The translations under genes and the position numbers were made by a program. This document shows, piece after piece, positions 18,241 to 25,991 of a stretch of DNA of 64,000 nucleotides. The notes beneath the pieces are model-generated. The model ran no database searches and was not told where the DNA came from. It worked only from the letters and a program-made list of their open reading frames with translations. Numbering within the stretch: the first letter of the stretch is position 1; each line of letters starts with the position of its first letter. The DNA is from Dinoroseobacter sp965279125 (lineage in GTDB: Bacteria > Pseudomonadota > Alphaproteobacteria > Rhodobacterales > Rhodobacteraceae): NCBI GenBank assembly GCA_965279125.1, contig CBDIHL010000040.1, positions 1-64,000 of the forward strand, written 5' to 3'.

Positions 18241-19230
18241 TTACTGCTTCGGTATCTTCGCGTCGGCCACGACCTGGATCCATTTCTGGGTCTGCTCGGA
18301 AACCATGGCCTTCATTTCTTCAGGCGTGCTGCCGCGCGCCTCGCCGCCCATTTCTTCCAGGCGCGCCTTTACGGATGGCACGAGCAGGGCCTTCTTGACT
18401 TCGGCATTGAGCCGGTCAACGATGGGGCGGGGCGTACCGGCCGGCGCCATCAGGCCGCCCCATGAACGCACGTCGTAACCCGCCACACCCTGCTCGGCAA
18501 CGGTCGGGACATCGGGCAGGCCGGGCCAGCGCTGCGGGCCGGTGGCCGCAATCGCGCGCAACTTGCCCGCCTTGATGTTGGCGATGACGGCCGTAGGCGG
18601 GGCAATGATCAGCGGCACATCGCCGGCGAGCAGCGCCGTGAGCGATGCCGCGTCGCCGCGGTAGGGCACATGCAGCATCTGCACGCCCGCCATCTTTGCC
18701 AGCAGTTCACCGGCCAGGTGGTGGGTGGACCCGATGCCTGCCGTGCCGTAGGCCACGCTGCCAGGTGCTGAGCGGGAAGCCGCCAGCACATCTGCAAAAC
18801 CCTTGTACTTCGATTCGGCGCCGACCACGAGCAGGAACGGGAAATAGGTGATGGTGCTCACCATCTCGAAGTCCTGCACCGTCTTGTAGGGGAGCGTGTT
18901 GTACAGCGCGCCGGCCACTGCATGCCCGCCGGTTGCCAGCAGCAGCGTGTAGCCATCCGGCTTGGCGCGCGCCACGGTGTTCGACGCAATCGTGCCGCCG
19001 GCGCCGGCTTGCGCCTCCACCACGAAGGGCTGGCCCAGCGCCTTGGTCATTTCGGTGCTGACCGAGCGTGCCATGGCGTCAGCATTGCCGCCCGGCGCAA
19101 ACCCCTGGTAGATCTTGATGGGGCGGTCGGGCCAGGCCGGCGCCTGCGCGAGCGCGAAGGGAGCGGACAGGGGGATGCTGCCTGCAGCGGCGAGCGCGGC
19201 GGAGGTCTGGATGAATTGTCTGCGTTGCAT
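18241..19230 (-). CDS. Bug/TctC-family periplasmic binding protein
   Basis: This 329-residue periplasmic binding protein begins with an export signal (MQRRQFIQTSAALAAAGSIP) and shows the family motifs PDRPIKIYQGFAPGGNADAMARS, VEAQAGAGGTIASNTVARAKPDGYTLL, SVAYGTAGIGSTHHLAGELL and HVPYRGDAASLTALLAGDV. It is the second Bug gene of the GntR operon, upstream of the DUF1185 gene. As with the other copies here, no membrane subunits are encoded nearby. Confidence 0.9.
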   Translation of the reverse strand: MQRRQFIQTSAALAAAGSIPLSAPFALAQAPAWPDRPIKIYQGFAPGGNADAMARSVSTEMTKALGQPFVVEAQAGAGGTIASNTVARAKPDGYTLLLATGGHAVAGALYNTLPYKTVQDFEMVSTITYFPFLLVVGAESKYKGFADVLAASRSAPGSVAYGTAGIGSTHHLAGELLAKMAGVQMLHVPYRGDAASLTALLAGDVPLIIAPPTAVIANIKAGKLRAIAATGPQRWPGLPDVPTVAEQGVAGYDVRSWGGLMAPAGTPRPIVDRLNAEVKKALLVPSVKARLEEMGGEARGSTPEEMKAMVSEQTQKWIQVVADAKIPKQ

Positions 19231-19309
19231 TGAGTTGTCTCCTCAAGGTGTTGATGAAATGCTGCGTCCCGGGGATCTGTGTCCCGTGGTGTGCGCAGTT
19301 CGACTGGAA

Positions 19310-20305
19310 TCAGGGCTGCATCACGATCTTTCCCATGGTCTGGCCGTCGTCCAGCAGCTTGTGGGCCTCGCGCACATCAGCCATCGGCAGCAGCAACGTC
19401 GGTGGCGCCTTCACATGGCCGGCAGCCATCAGCGCAATCGCCGACTCCATCAGGCTGCGGCGCCGCGCACGGTCCTCGTCAAAGGTGTGCATCGAAAAGC
19501 AGCGCACCGCCAGGCTCCGGCCCAGCAGGCTGCGCAGCGTCTTGAACACGTCTTCAGCAGGCATGCCTGCAACGATGTTGTATGAAACCGCCGTGCCCAG
19601 CGGAGCCAGGCAATGCAGGCAGTCCGTGAACAGCTGCGCGCCTATCGGGTCAAAGGCAAGGTCCACGCCTTGCCCGCCGGTCAGTGCCTTGACCTGTGCC
19701 GGCAACGGCGATGCGGCGGCGTCAAGCACGGCATCAAAGCCCATGGCCAGCGCAAAGTCGCGCTTGGCGGCTGACCGCGCCGTGCCGATGGTCAGCATGC
19801 CGTGGTGCCGGGCCAGTTGCCCGAGCATGCCGGCCACACCGCCGGCGGCGCCGGTAATCAGCACGCTGCGCGCGTCGGGCCGGCCACGGCTGAATCCCAA
19901 CAGCAAGGCATGCGCCAGCTGCAGGTTGGGCAGGCTGACCGCGTCTGCGAACCCCACCGTTTCCGGCAGCAGGTACGGCGCATCGGCCGGCACCACAATG
20001 GACTCCACATAGCAGCCGCCGCGTTGCGCCAGGTCGCGGGCGCTGACCAGCACGCGCGCACCCACAGCCAGCGAGGTGACGCCCTCGCCCACCTGTTCCA
20101 CCACACCTGCGAGTTCGGCGCCGGGTATGGCAGGCAGCGGCGGCATCCACTTGTACGTGCCGTTGCGGATCAGCACGTCAGGCCGGCCGACGCCGAGCGC
20201 ATGCGCCCGGACCCGGACCTCGCCCGGGCCGGCAACCGGCTCGGGCAGCTCGACCTGAAGCAGCGCCTCGGGCCCGCCCGGTGTGTGAACCTGGACAGCT
20301 CTCAC
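19310..20305 (-). CDS. Quinone-reductase-like MDR oxidoreductase
   Basis: This is a 331-residue medium-chain dehydrogenase/reductase resembling NADPH:quinone oxidoreductase. The GroES-like part starts VQVHTPGGPEALLQVELPEP and contains PGAELAGVVEQVGEG; the nucleotide-binding motif is ITGAAGGVAGMLGQLA. No structural zinc Cys cluster is seen. The open frame extends to 20374, but the GTG at 20305 lies 4 bases after the upstream stop, has AGGGA about 9 bases before it and begins VRAVQVHTPGG, the family start. In this operon it may reduce an enone or quinone intermediate. Confidence 0.82.
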   Translation of the reverse strand: MRAVQVHTPGGPEALLQVELPEPVAGPGEVRVRAHALGVGRPDVLIRNGTYKWMPPLPAIPGAELAGVVEQVGEGVTSLAVGARVLVSARDLAQRGGCYVESIVVPADAPYLLPETVGFADAVSLPNLQLAHALLLGFSRGRPDARSVLITGAAGGVAGMLGQLARHHGMLTIGTARSAAKRDFALAMGFDAVLDAAASPLPAQVKALTGGQGVDLAFDPIGAQLFTDCLHCLAPLGTAVSYNIVAGMPAEDVFKTLRSLLGRSLAVRCFSMHTFDEDRARRRSLMESAIALMAAGHVKAPPTLLLPMADVREAHKLLDDGQTMGKIVMQP

Positions 20306-20309
20306 AGGC

Positions 20310-21173
20310 TCATCCCTGCGCGACGATGGGGTTGACGAGCTTGCCGACCTTCTCGATCTCGACCTCGCAGACATCGCCGGGCTTCATGAACAGCGGCGGC
20401 TTGCGGCTCCAGCCCACACCGGCAGGCGTGCCGGTGGCGATGACGTCGCCGGGCACCAGGGTGAAGATGGTGGAGGCGTAGCTGATGAGTTTGGCTATCG
20501 GGAAGATCATGTGGCCCGTGTGGCTGGACTGGACGGTCTGGCCATTGAGCCGGACTTCCAGCTTCAGCTCCTCGTTGGGCTTGATCTCGTCGGCTGTCAC
20601 CATCCACGGGCCAAAGCCGCCGGTGGACTCGAAGTTCTTGCCCGAGGCGATCTGCTTGGCATGGAACTGCCATTCGCGCACGCTCGCGTCGTTGTAGCAG
20701 GCATAGCCGGCCACATGGTCGAAGGCCTTGTCTTCCGGAATGTCGCGGCCCGGCTTGCCGATGATCACGGCGAGCTCGCCCTCCCAGTCCAGCGACTCGG
20801 ACACCTTCGGCCGCACGATCGGCTGGTTGTGCGCCACCTGGGAGCGCCACACGCGCAGGAAGATCGGCGGCTGCTCCGACAGCTCGCGCTGCATGCCGGC
20901 GGCCAGAACTTCCTTGTGGTGGTCCATGTAGTTGCGCACGGCGCAGACGATCTTCTCGGGGCGGGGAATGACGGGCAGGTAAGTGATGCCGGCAAGCTTT
21001 GCGTCAGGCGCCTTGCCCGCCACGTCCTGCGCCGCATTCAGGTAGGCACCGGAAGCAATGTAGTCGGCCAGGGTGGCGTATTGCGGCATGGCGCGGCCGA
21101 GGTCCACCACGCCATCGCCCACCACGGCGCCCCAGGTCTCACGGCCATTGGCCACGAATGAAAGCAGTTTCAT
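20310..21173 (-). CDS. Fumarylacetoacetate hydrolase family protein
   Basis: This 287-residue protein belongs to the FAH/2-hydroxyhepta-2,4-diene-1,7-dioate isomerase superfamily, which cleaves or isomerises beta-diketo acids. Features are KIVCAVRNYMDHHKE, the metal-site region SLDWEGELAVIIGKPGRDIP, FGPWMVTADEIKPNEEL and DVIATGTPAGVGWSRKPPLF ending GDVCEVEIEKVGKL. It is located between the VOC and MDR genes, so ring-cleavage or beta-dicarbonyl hydrolysis in a degradation pathway is a fair inference. Confidence 0.88.
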   Translation of the reverse strand: MKLLSFVANGRETWGAVVGDGVVDLGRAMPQYATLADYIASGAYLNAAQDVAGKAPDAKLAGITYLPVIPRPEKIVCAVRNYMDHHKEVLAAGMQRELSEQPPIFLRVWRSQVAHNQPIVRPKVSESLDWEGELAVIIGKPGRDIPEDKAFDHVAGYACYNDASVREWQFHAKQIASGKNFESTGGFGPWMVTADEIKPNEELKLEVRLNGQTVQSSHTGHMIFPIAKLISYASTIFTLVPGDVIATGTPAGVGWSRKPPLFMKPGDVCEVEIEKVGKLVNPIVAQG

Positions 21174-21225
21174 CAGAACTCCAGAAATTGAATGTCAGGG
21201 AAAGATCGGGTCGGGTCGGGTCGGG

Positions 21226-21777
21226 TCAGGCCGGGGCAGCGCTGCGTTGTGCGAACTGCGCCTCCCACTGGTCCAGCGGCATGAAAGTCGGGTCGGCGCG
21301 GCAGATGGCCTCGGTCTCGCGCATCAGCGTGGCGTCGTCCTTGGCAAGGTCCAGCGGGTCACCATGCGGCTGGGCAATGTAGAAGGGCATGTCCACATAG
21401 ATCTCGACGGTGTTGCCTTCGGGGTCGGCAAAATAGACCGACAGCGCGTTGCCGTGATTCAGGGGGACGAACTTTGTCGCGCCCCGTGCCTCGGCCTTCG
21501 CGCGGATATCGCGCAGGCTCTGGATGGCGGGCACGGCAAACGACAGCTGCATCACGGTGCTGAAGGTCGCCTCGGGCGGGCGGCCGCCTGCAATCACCAG
21601 CTGGTGGTGCTGGTCGCGGCTGGCGCTCAGGAACACCAGCGTGTTCTTGAAGGTGCGGCCCACGCCGGTGTCGGTCTGGGTCAGGCCGAACACCTCGGTG
21701 TAGAACGCCACCATGCGCGGCACGTCCGTCACAAAAATTCCAAAATGCGACGGCGTCGGTCGCGTGACATTCAGCAT
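21226..21777 (-). CDS. VOC-family (glyoxalase/dioxygenase-like) protein
   Basis: This 183-residue vicinal-oxygen-chelate protein starts MLNVTRPTPSHFGIFVTDVP. Likely metal ligands are the His of SHFGIFV, a His in DQHHQLVIAG and the Glu of NTVEIYVD, a pattern like extradiol dioxygenases and glyoxalases. The ATG at 21777 has GGAG 6 bases upstream; the longer open frame to 22230 merely overlaps gntR and was rejected. It is the second gene of the GntR operon, 37 bases after the regulator. Dioxygenase versus lyase activity cannot be decided. Confidence 0.82.
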   Translation of the reverse strand: MLNVTRPTPSHFGIFVTDVPRMVAFYTEVFGLTQTDTGVGRTFKNTLVFLSASRDQHHQLVIAGGRPPEATFSTVMQLSFAVPAIQSLRDIRAKAEARGATKFVPLNHGNALSVYFADPEGNTVEIYVDMPFYIAQPHGDPLDLAKDDATLMRETEAICRADPTFMPLDQWEAQFAQRSAAPA

Positions 21778-21814
21778 GTTGTCTCCTGCTTGTTTTTGAT
21801 GGGGGGAACTGTTG

Positions 21815-22549
21815 TCAGCCGGCGCCGGCCAGCTTGCGAAGGGCGGCCTGCACATTGCGCTGCGTGCCCAGGATGTGGTCTTCCAGCAGGGCACATGCCG
21901 TTGCGGCATCGCGCTTGAGCGTGGCAGCCATGAGGCGCTTGTGCTCGTCATGCTTGCGGCGCGGTATCTGGCGGTGGCGCGCCGAAATGCGCCGGTAGCG
22001 TTCAGCCTGGTCAAACAGGCTGGCACTCCAGGCCAGCTGCCGCTCGGACGTGCAGGCGGCCAGCAGGCACATGTGGAAGTGGCGATGCACCGCGCTCCAG
22101 TCGTCGCCCAGCAGCGCGGGGCCGTCGGGCAGGCGCAGTTCCAGGCGCTCCAGCCTGTGCGATGCTGCAACGATGGCGGCCTCCCACTGGTCGTCACCAT
22201 GGGCAATGGCATCACGCAGGGCGGGCACATCGAGCATCAGCCGCATGCGGGTAATGTCATCCATGTCGGCCTCCGACACAGCCGCCACGCGGAACCCGCG
22301 ACGCTCGTCGGCGCGCACCAGGCCCTCCTGTGCCAGCCGGTTCAACGCCTCCCGCAGGGGGCTGCTGGAAAAGCCGTAGGTGGCCTGCAGCTCGTCGAGC
22401 TTGAGCTTGGCGCCAGGCTCATGCGTGCCCTGGAGCACATCGCGGCGCAGCAGCGCCAGGGCCTGCTCCAGCACTGTGGAGCCCGAAGCATCTGCCCGCG
22501 CGCCGGCAAGCGCCGCAGAGGGGGTGTCATTGATACGGCTTCCAATCAT
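21815..22549 (-). CDS. GntR/FCD-family transcriptional regulator
   Basis: This 244-residue regulator has an N-terminal winged helix (LKLDELQATYGFSSSPLREAL, then LVRADERRGFRVAAVSEADM) and a C-terminal FCD effector domain (ALRDAIAHGDDQWEAAIVAA, HRHFHMCLLAACTS). Family members usually repress catabolic operons until an acid binds the FCD domain. It is the first gene of the seven-kilobase minus-strand operon it probably controls. An AT-rich inverted repeat lies 29 bases upstream of its start. Confidence 0.88.
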   Translation of the reverse strand: MIGSRINDTPSAALAGARADASGSTVLEQALALLRRDVLQGTHEPGAKLKLDELQATYGFSSSPLREALNRLAQEGLVRADERRGFRVAAVSEADMDDITRMRLMLDVPALRDAIAHGDDQWEAAIVAASHRLERLELRLPDGPALLGDDWSAVHRHFHMCLLAACTSERQLAWSASLFDQAERYRRISARHRQIPRRKHDEHKRLMAATLKRDAATACALLEDHILGTQRNVQAALRKLAGAG

Positions 22550-22577
22550 TTCGCTTCCAGTCCGGCTTCCGTCAAAA

Positions 22578-22621
22578 TATGCATAACATTTAAAAAATGC
22601 ATTAAACGCATTTTATGCATA
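22578..22621. promoter_or_regulatory. Likely GntR operator (TATGCATAA inverted repeat)
   Basis: TATGCATAA at 22578-22586 and its complement TTATGCATA at 22613-22621 flank two further ATGCA/CGCAT-like elements in a very AT-rich 45-base stretch. It lies directly upstream of the GntR gene, in otherwise GC-rich DNA, and downstream of the stop of the preceding enoyl-CoA hydratase gene. Autoregulation by GntR is the simplest reading. Confidence 0.55.
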
Positions 22622-22694
22622 AAAATTCAGGAAGTCCAGCAGCATGGACTGCGGGTGGCGCCACAAAGGCCAATGGGCGCCGGGAAGCGCCTTG

Positions 22695-23438
22695 TCACCC
22701 TTTCTGCCTGAACGCCTCCAGCCGCGCGGCCATGTCCGGCGCAGCACCGGGGTTGCGGAAAAACTCGTGCGCCAGGCCCGCCTCCAGCGTCATGCCTTCG
22801 GTCTCCCGGATCAGGCGCTTGACGTGCTGGCTGGTGTGCCATGAGTTGGCGGTGAGCTTTGCGGCCCAGTCAGCCACCAGGCTGTCGAAGCCGCTTTCCG
22901 CAGCCACCTCGTCAACCAGCCCGATGGCCAGGGCTTCCTGCGCCGTGATGACCTGTCCGGTCATCATCAGGCGTTTGGCCTGGACGGTTCCGATGCGCCG
23001 GGGCAGGCGCTGTGTCATGCCCCAGGCCGCGACGAGGCCCCACTTGCCGTGTGTGTCTGCGAAGGTCGCTGTGTCGGCGGCGACGATGAAGTCCGCTGCC
23101 AGCGCCAGCTCGAGCCCGCCGGTGTAGCAGTAGCCATGCACGGCCGCCACCACCGGTTGGGGCAGCGAGGCCAGGCGCTCGATCACCTGCGTCTTGTACA
23201 TCGGAGTCGGCACCACCACCCCCTGCTGGATGGCCGCAAGGTCGGCGCCTGCGCAGAAGGCCTTGCCGGCGCCGCGCAGCACCACGCAGCCGGTGGTTGC
23301 GGCTTCAGCCTCCAGGCTGGCGAGGTGGGCATCCAGCTCGGCGAACAGTTCGGTGTTCAGCGCATTGCGCTTGTCCGGCCGGTTCAGGGTCAGCGTGCAG
23401 GTGCCCGCCGCGTCATGCCTGAGCACAAGTGCTGTCAT
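22695..23438 (-). CDS. Enoyl-CoA hydratase/isomerase family protein
   Basis: This 247-residue crotonase-fold protein has the substrate-binding signature LTLNRPDKRNALN at the N-terminus and both oxyanion-hole regions, GAGKAFCAGADLAAI and VHGYCYTGGLELALAADF. The second normally carries GxxxGGG/GAG; here it is YTGGLEL. It adds water to, or isomerises, an enoyl-CoA. It is the last gene of the 13-gene operon that begins at 38049 and is followed by the AT-rich GntR promoter. Confidence 0.9.
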   Translation of the reverse strand: MTALVLRHDAAGTCTLTLNRPDKRNALNTELFAELDAHLASLEAEAATTGCVVLRGAGKAFCAGADLAAIQQGVVVPTPMYKTQVIERLASLPQPVVAAVHGYCYTGGLELALAADFIVAADTATFADTHGKWGLVAAWGMTQRLPRRIGTVQAKRLMMTGQVITAQEALAIGLVDEVAAESGFDSLVADWAAKLTANSWHTSQHVKRLIRETEGMTLEAGLAHEFFRNPGAAPDMAARLEAFRQKG

Positions 23439-23470
23439 GTTGCTTCTCCTTTTGGGTTTGCGTGGGCGCC

Positions 23471-24451
23471 TCAGCCATCGGCCAGGCTCGCCTGCCGGGC
23501 CATGCTGGGTGTCTCGCAGGCCGCCAGGTATTCCCGGCGCAGGCGCTGCACCAGCTCCGCTACGCCCGGCACGTCGTGGATCAGGCCGATGCCCTGGCCT
23601 GCGCTCCAGAGCGTCTTCCAGGGCTTGACGTTCTCCGGCAGGTGGCCCGTGCCCCGCGCCGAAGGCTGCACCAGGTTGGCAGGGTCCAGGCCGTTGCGCC
23701 GCATTGACTCCACCAGCCAGTTCGCATGCACGCCGTTGATGGCCGATGTGTAGAGCACATCAGCGGGCTGCTGCGACACGAGTAGCTGCTTGTATTCATC
23801 AGGCGCCATGGACTCGCGGGTGGCAATCAGCCGTGTGCCGATGTAGGCCAGGTCCGCGCCCAGCACTTCAGCCGCGCGGATGGCGCCGCCGGTGCCGACA
23901 GCGCCTGCCATGACGATGACGCCGCCGAACATGGCGCGTATCTGCGGGATCAGCGCGAGGTGGCTGATGGTGCCGCTGTGCCCGCCGCCACCGGCGCCGA
24001 TCGCGATGATGCCGTCCACCCCGGCGGCGATGGCCTTCTCGGCGAAACGGATCGACGTGCAGTCATGAAAGACCAGGCCGCCCCAGTCATGGACCATGCC
24101 GACCATCCTGCGCGGGTCGGCGGTGGAGGTGATGATGATGCGCACGCCATGACGCCGGCACAGCTCGCCGTAAGCCTGCATCTCGCTGTCGCCGTAGTGC
24201 AGCGACAGGTTGACCGCAATCGGGCCGACGCGCCGGCCAGGGTTCTGCTCGCGGTGGACCGCCAGGCGCTGGCTGACCGCTGAAAGCTGCCCTTCGAATT
24301 CGTGGATGTCGCGGCAGTGGTTGCTCGTCAATGAGCCGATGAGGCCGGCCTTGCAGGTCTCCGCCACCAGGTCCACGCCGCTGCACAGGAACATGGGCGC
24401 ACCGATGGCGGGCAGGACGATCTGGTCGCGGATGTCGGGAGGCAATGCCAT
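23471..24451 (-). CDS. Nitronate monooxygenase-like FMN protein
   Basis: This 326-residue TIM-barrel flavoprotein of the 2-nitropropane dioxygenase family shows LPAIGAPMFLCSG at the start, IAIGAGGGGHSGTISHLALIP (catalytic-His-type GGHSG), GVIVMAGAVGTGGAIRAAEVLGADLAYIGTR and WSAGQGIGLIHDVP. The family oxidises alkyl nitronates, but many members are reductases or of unknown activity, and its presence in a CoA pathway suggests a different role here. It lies between the OB-fold gene and the terminal hydratase. It is a distant relative of the three copies at 48.9-59.7 kb. Confidence 0.85.
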   Translation of the reverse strand: MALPPDIRDQIVLPAIGAPMFLCSGVDLVAETCKAGLIGSLTSNHCRDIHEFEGQLSAVSQRLAVHREQNPGRRVGPIAVNLSLHYGDSEMQAYGELCRRHGVRIIITSTADPRRMVGMVHDWGGLVFHDCTSIRFAEKAIAAGVDGIIAIGAGGGGHSGTISHLALIPQIRAMFGGVIVMAGAVGTGGAIRAAEVLGADLAYIGTRLIATRESMAPDEYKQLLVSQQPADVLYTSAINGVHANWLVESMRRNGLDPANLVQPSARGTGHLPENVKPWKTLWSAGQGIGLIHDVPGVAELVQRLRREYLAACETPSMARQASLADG

Positions 24452-24495
24452 GTCGTGGGTATTCCTTTGGTAGCGGGTGAGTGGGTGGAGCTGTC

Positions 24496-24822
24496 TCAGG
24501 CCGGGGTGAAGAAAGGCATCGGTGTGCCGTCTGCTGCGTTTCGCCAGGCGACTTTCACCTTCATGCCGATATGGATCAGCGCGGGATCGGCATCCACCAG
24601 ATTGGTCATCATCACCGGCCCTTCCCCAAGCTGGACATAGGCCATCACCAGCGGCGGTTGGGTGTTCATCACACTGAAGCTGTAGACGCTCCCCAGGCCC
24701 GGCGACTCCTGCATTTCAATCCTGTCGCTGAAGCAGAAAGGGCAGAACGGGCGCGGGTACCAATGCGCCCGGCCGCAATCCGCACAACGGGGCACATGGA
24801 GGGCGGTGCTGTTCCCGCTCAT
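24496..24822 (-). CDS. Zn-ribbon/OB-fold (DUF35) thiolase partner
   Basis: This 108-residue protein has a rubredoxin-like zinc ribbon (Cys13, Cys16, Cys27, Cys30 in RCADCGRAHWYPRPFCPFC) followed by an OB-fold (GSVYSFSVMNTQPPLVMAYVQL, then VDADPALIHIGMKVKVAW). DUF35 proteins bind thiolase-like enzymes and, in steroid degradation (ChsH2 with Ltp2), form an aldolase complex. The gene overlaps the stop of the thiolase-like gene by 4 bases (ATGA), indicating translational coupling and a physical partnership. Confidence 0.88.
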   Translation of the reverse strand: MSGNSTALHVPRCADCGRAHWYPRPFCPFCFSDRIEMQESPGLGSVYSFSVMNTQPPLVMAYVQLGEGPVMMTNLVDADPALIHIGMKVKVAWRNAADGTPMPFFTPA

Positions 24823-25991
24823 GCGCTCCGCTCCAGAATCAGCGTGGCGCTGCCGTGCCGGGTGGCCAGGCTGCCGCCGGTGCCATGCACCAGCGCCAGG
24901 CCGCAGCCCGGCACCTGCACGGCGGGGTGGGCCTCGCCGCGCAGCTGGCGCACCGCCTCAATGATCTTGGTCATGCCGCCGCGGTTGGCCGGGTGGTTGT
25001 TGCACAGGCCGCCGCCGTCGGTGTTGAACGGCAGGCGGCCGATGCCGGAGATCAGGTTGCCGTCCGCCACGAAGGCGCCTCCCCTGCCCTTGGCGCAGAA
25101 GCCCAGGTCCTCCAGCGTCATGACCACGGTGATGGTGAAGCTGTCGTAGATGGAGGCGTACTGGATGTCCTGCGGTGTCACGCCGGCCTCGCGGAATGCG
25201 GCCGGGCCGCTGCGCACGGCTGCCGTATGCGTCAGGTCCACATCGCCGCCGTTCTGCCCCTTGACGGCTTCGCCACTGCCGATGATTCCGACCAGCGGCC
25301 GCTTGAGCTGGCGGGCAATCTCCGGCCGCGCCACGATGACGGCGCCGCCGCCATCGGTGATCACGCAGCAGTCCATGCGCCGAAGCGGGCTGGCCACCAG
25401 CGGCGAGGCCAGCACCTGCTCCACCGTCACCACCTCGCGCAGCAGCGCATGCGGGTTGTGCTGCGCATGGTGCGATGCCGCCACCTTCACCCAGGCCAGC
25501 TGCTGCGCCGTGGTGCCGTATTCATGCATGTGCCGCATCGCGGCCATGCCATACATGTTGGCCACCGTCGGCGAATACGGGAACTCCCACCTGGCATCGG
25601 GCTGGGCCGGATTGGGCACGCGCGGCGCGGTGCCGGTGGCCTGCCCTTCGCTGCGCGGCCGGCCTGCCAGCGTGATGAGGGCGACGCTGCATTTGCCCTG
25701 TGCGATGGCCTGCGCCGCATGCGCCACATGCGCTACATAGGACGAGCCGCCGATGTCGGTGGCATCGACATGGCGCACCTTGAGGTTAAGGTAGTCGACC
25801 ATTGACAGCGGGCCTGTGCCCGGCGCATCGCCGGCGCAGAAGTAGCCGTCGATGTCGTCCTTGCCCAGCCCTGCGTCCAGCAGCGCGCCGCGCGCCACTT
25901 CGGCATGCAGCTGGGCGACTGTGTGATCGGGCGCCTTGCGCAGCGGGTGCTCATAAGCGCCCACCACACAAGCAGGCGGCTTCCTCATCAT
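24819..25991 (-). CDS. Thiolase-fold protein lacking the catalytic Cys
   Basis: This 390-residue protein of the SCP2-thiolase type begins with CVVGAYEHPLRKAPDHTVAQ. Where thiolases carry the acylated Cys, it has HVDATDIGGSSYVAHV (GGSS at residues 81-84). The His region is present (NTDGGGLCNNHPANRGG), but the C-terminal CxGGG loop is VHGTGGSLATRHG. Such Cys-less thiolase-like proteins with a DUF35 partner can act as retro-aldolases, as Ltp2 does; that activity here is inference. It overlaps the DUF35 gene downstream and the AMP-ligase gene upstream, each by 4 bases. Confidence 0.85.
   Translation of the reverse strand: MMRKPPACVVGAYEHPLRKAPDHTVAQLHAEVARGALLDAGLGKDDIDGYFCAGDAPGTGPLSMVDYLNLKVRHVDATDIGGSSYVAHVAHAAQAIAQGKCSVALITLAGRPRSEGQATGTAPRVPNPAQPDARWEFPYSPTVANMYGMAAMRHMHEYGTTAQQLAWVKVAASHHAQHNPHALLREVVTVEQVLASPLVASPLRRMDCCVITDGGGAVIVARPEIARQLKRPLVGIIGSGEAVKGQNGGDVDLTHTAAVRSGPAAFREAGVTPQDIQYASIYDSFTITVVMTLEDLGFCAKGRGGAFVADGNLISGIGRLPFNTDGGGLCNNHPANRGGMTKIIEAVRQLRGEAHPAVQVPGCGLALVHGTGGSLATRHGSATLILERSA

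Noticed and set aside
21226..22230. Long minus-strand frame covering the VOC gene and part of gntR
   Set aside because: The upstream part is out-of-frame gntR sequence; the ATG at 21777 with a GGAG site starts the true VOC protein.
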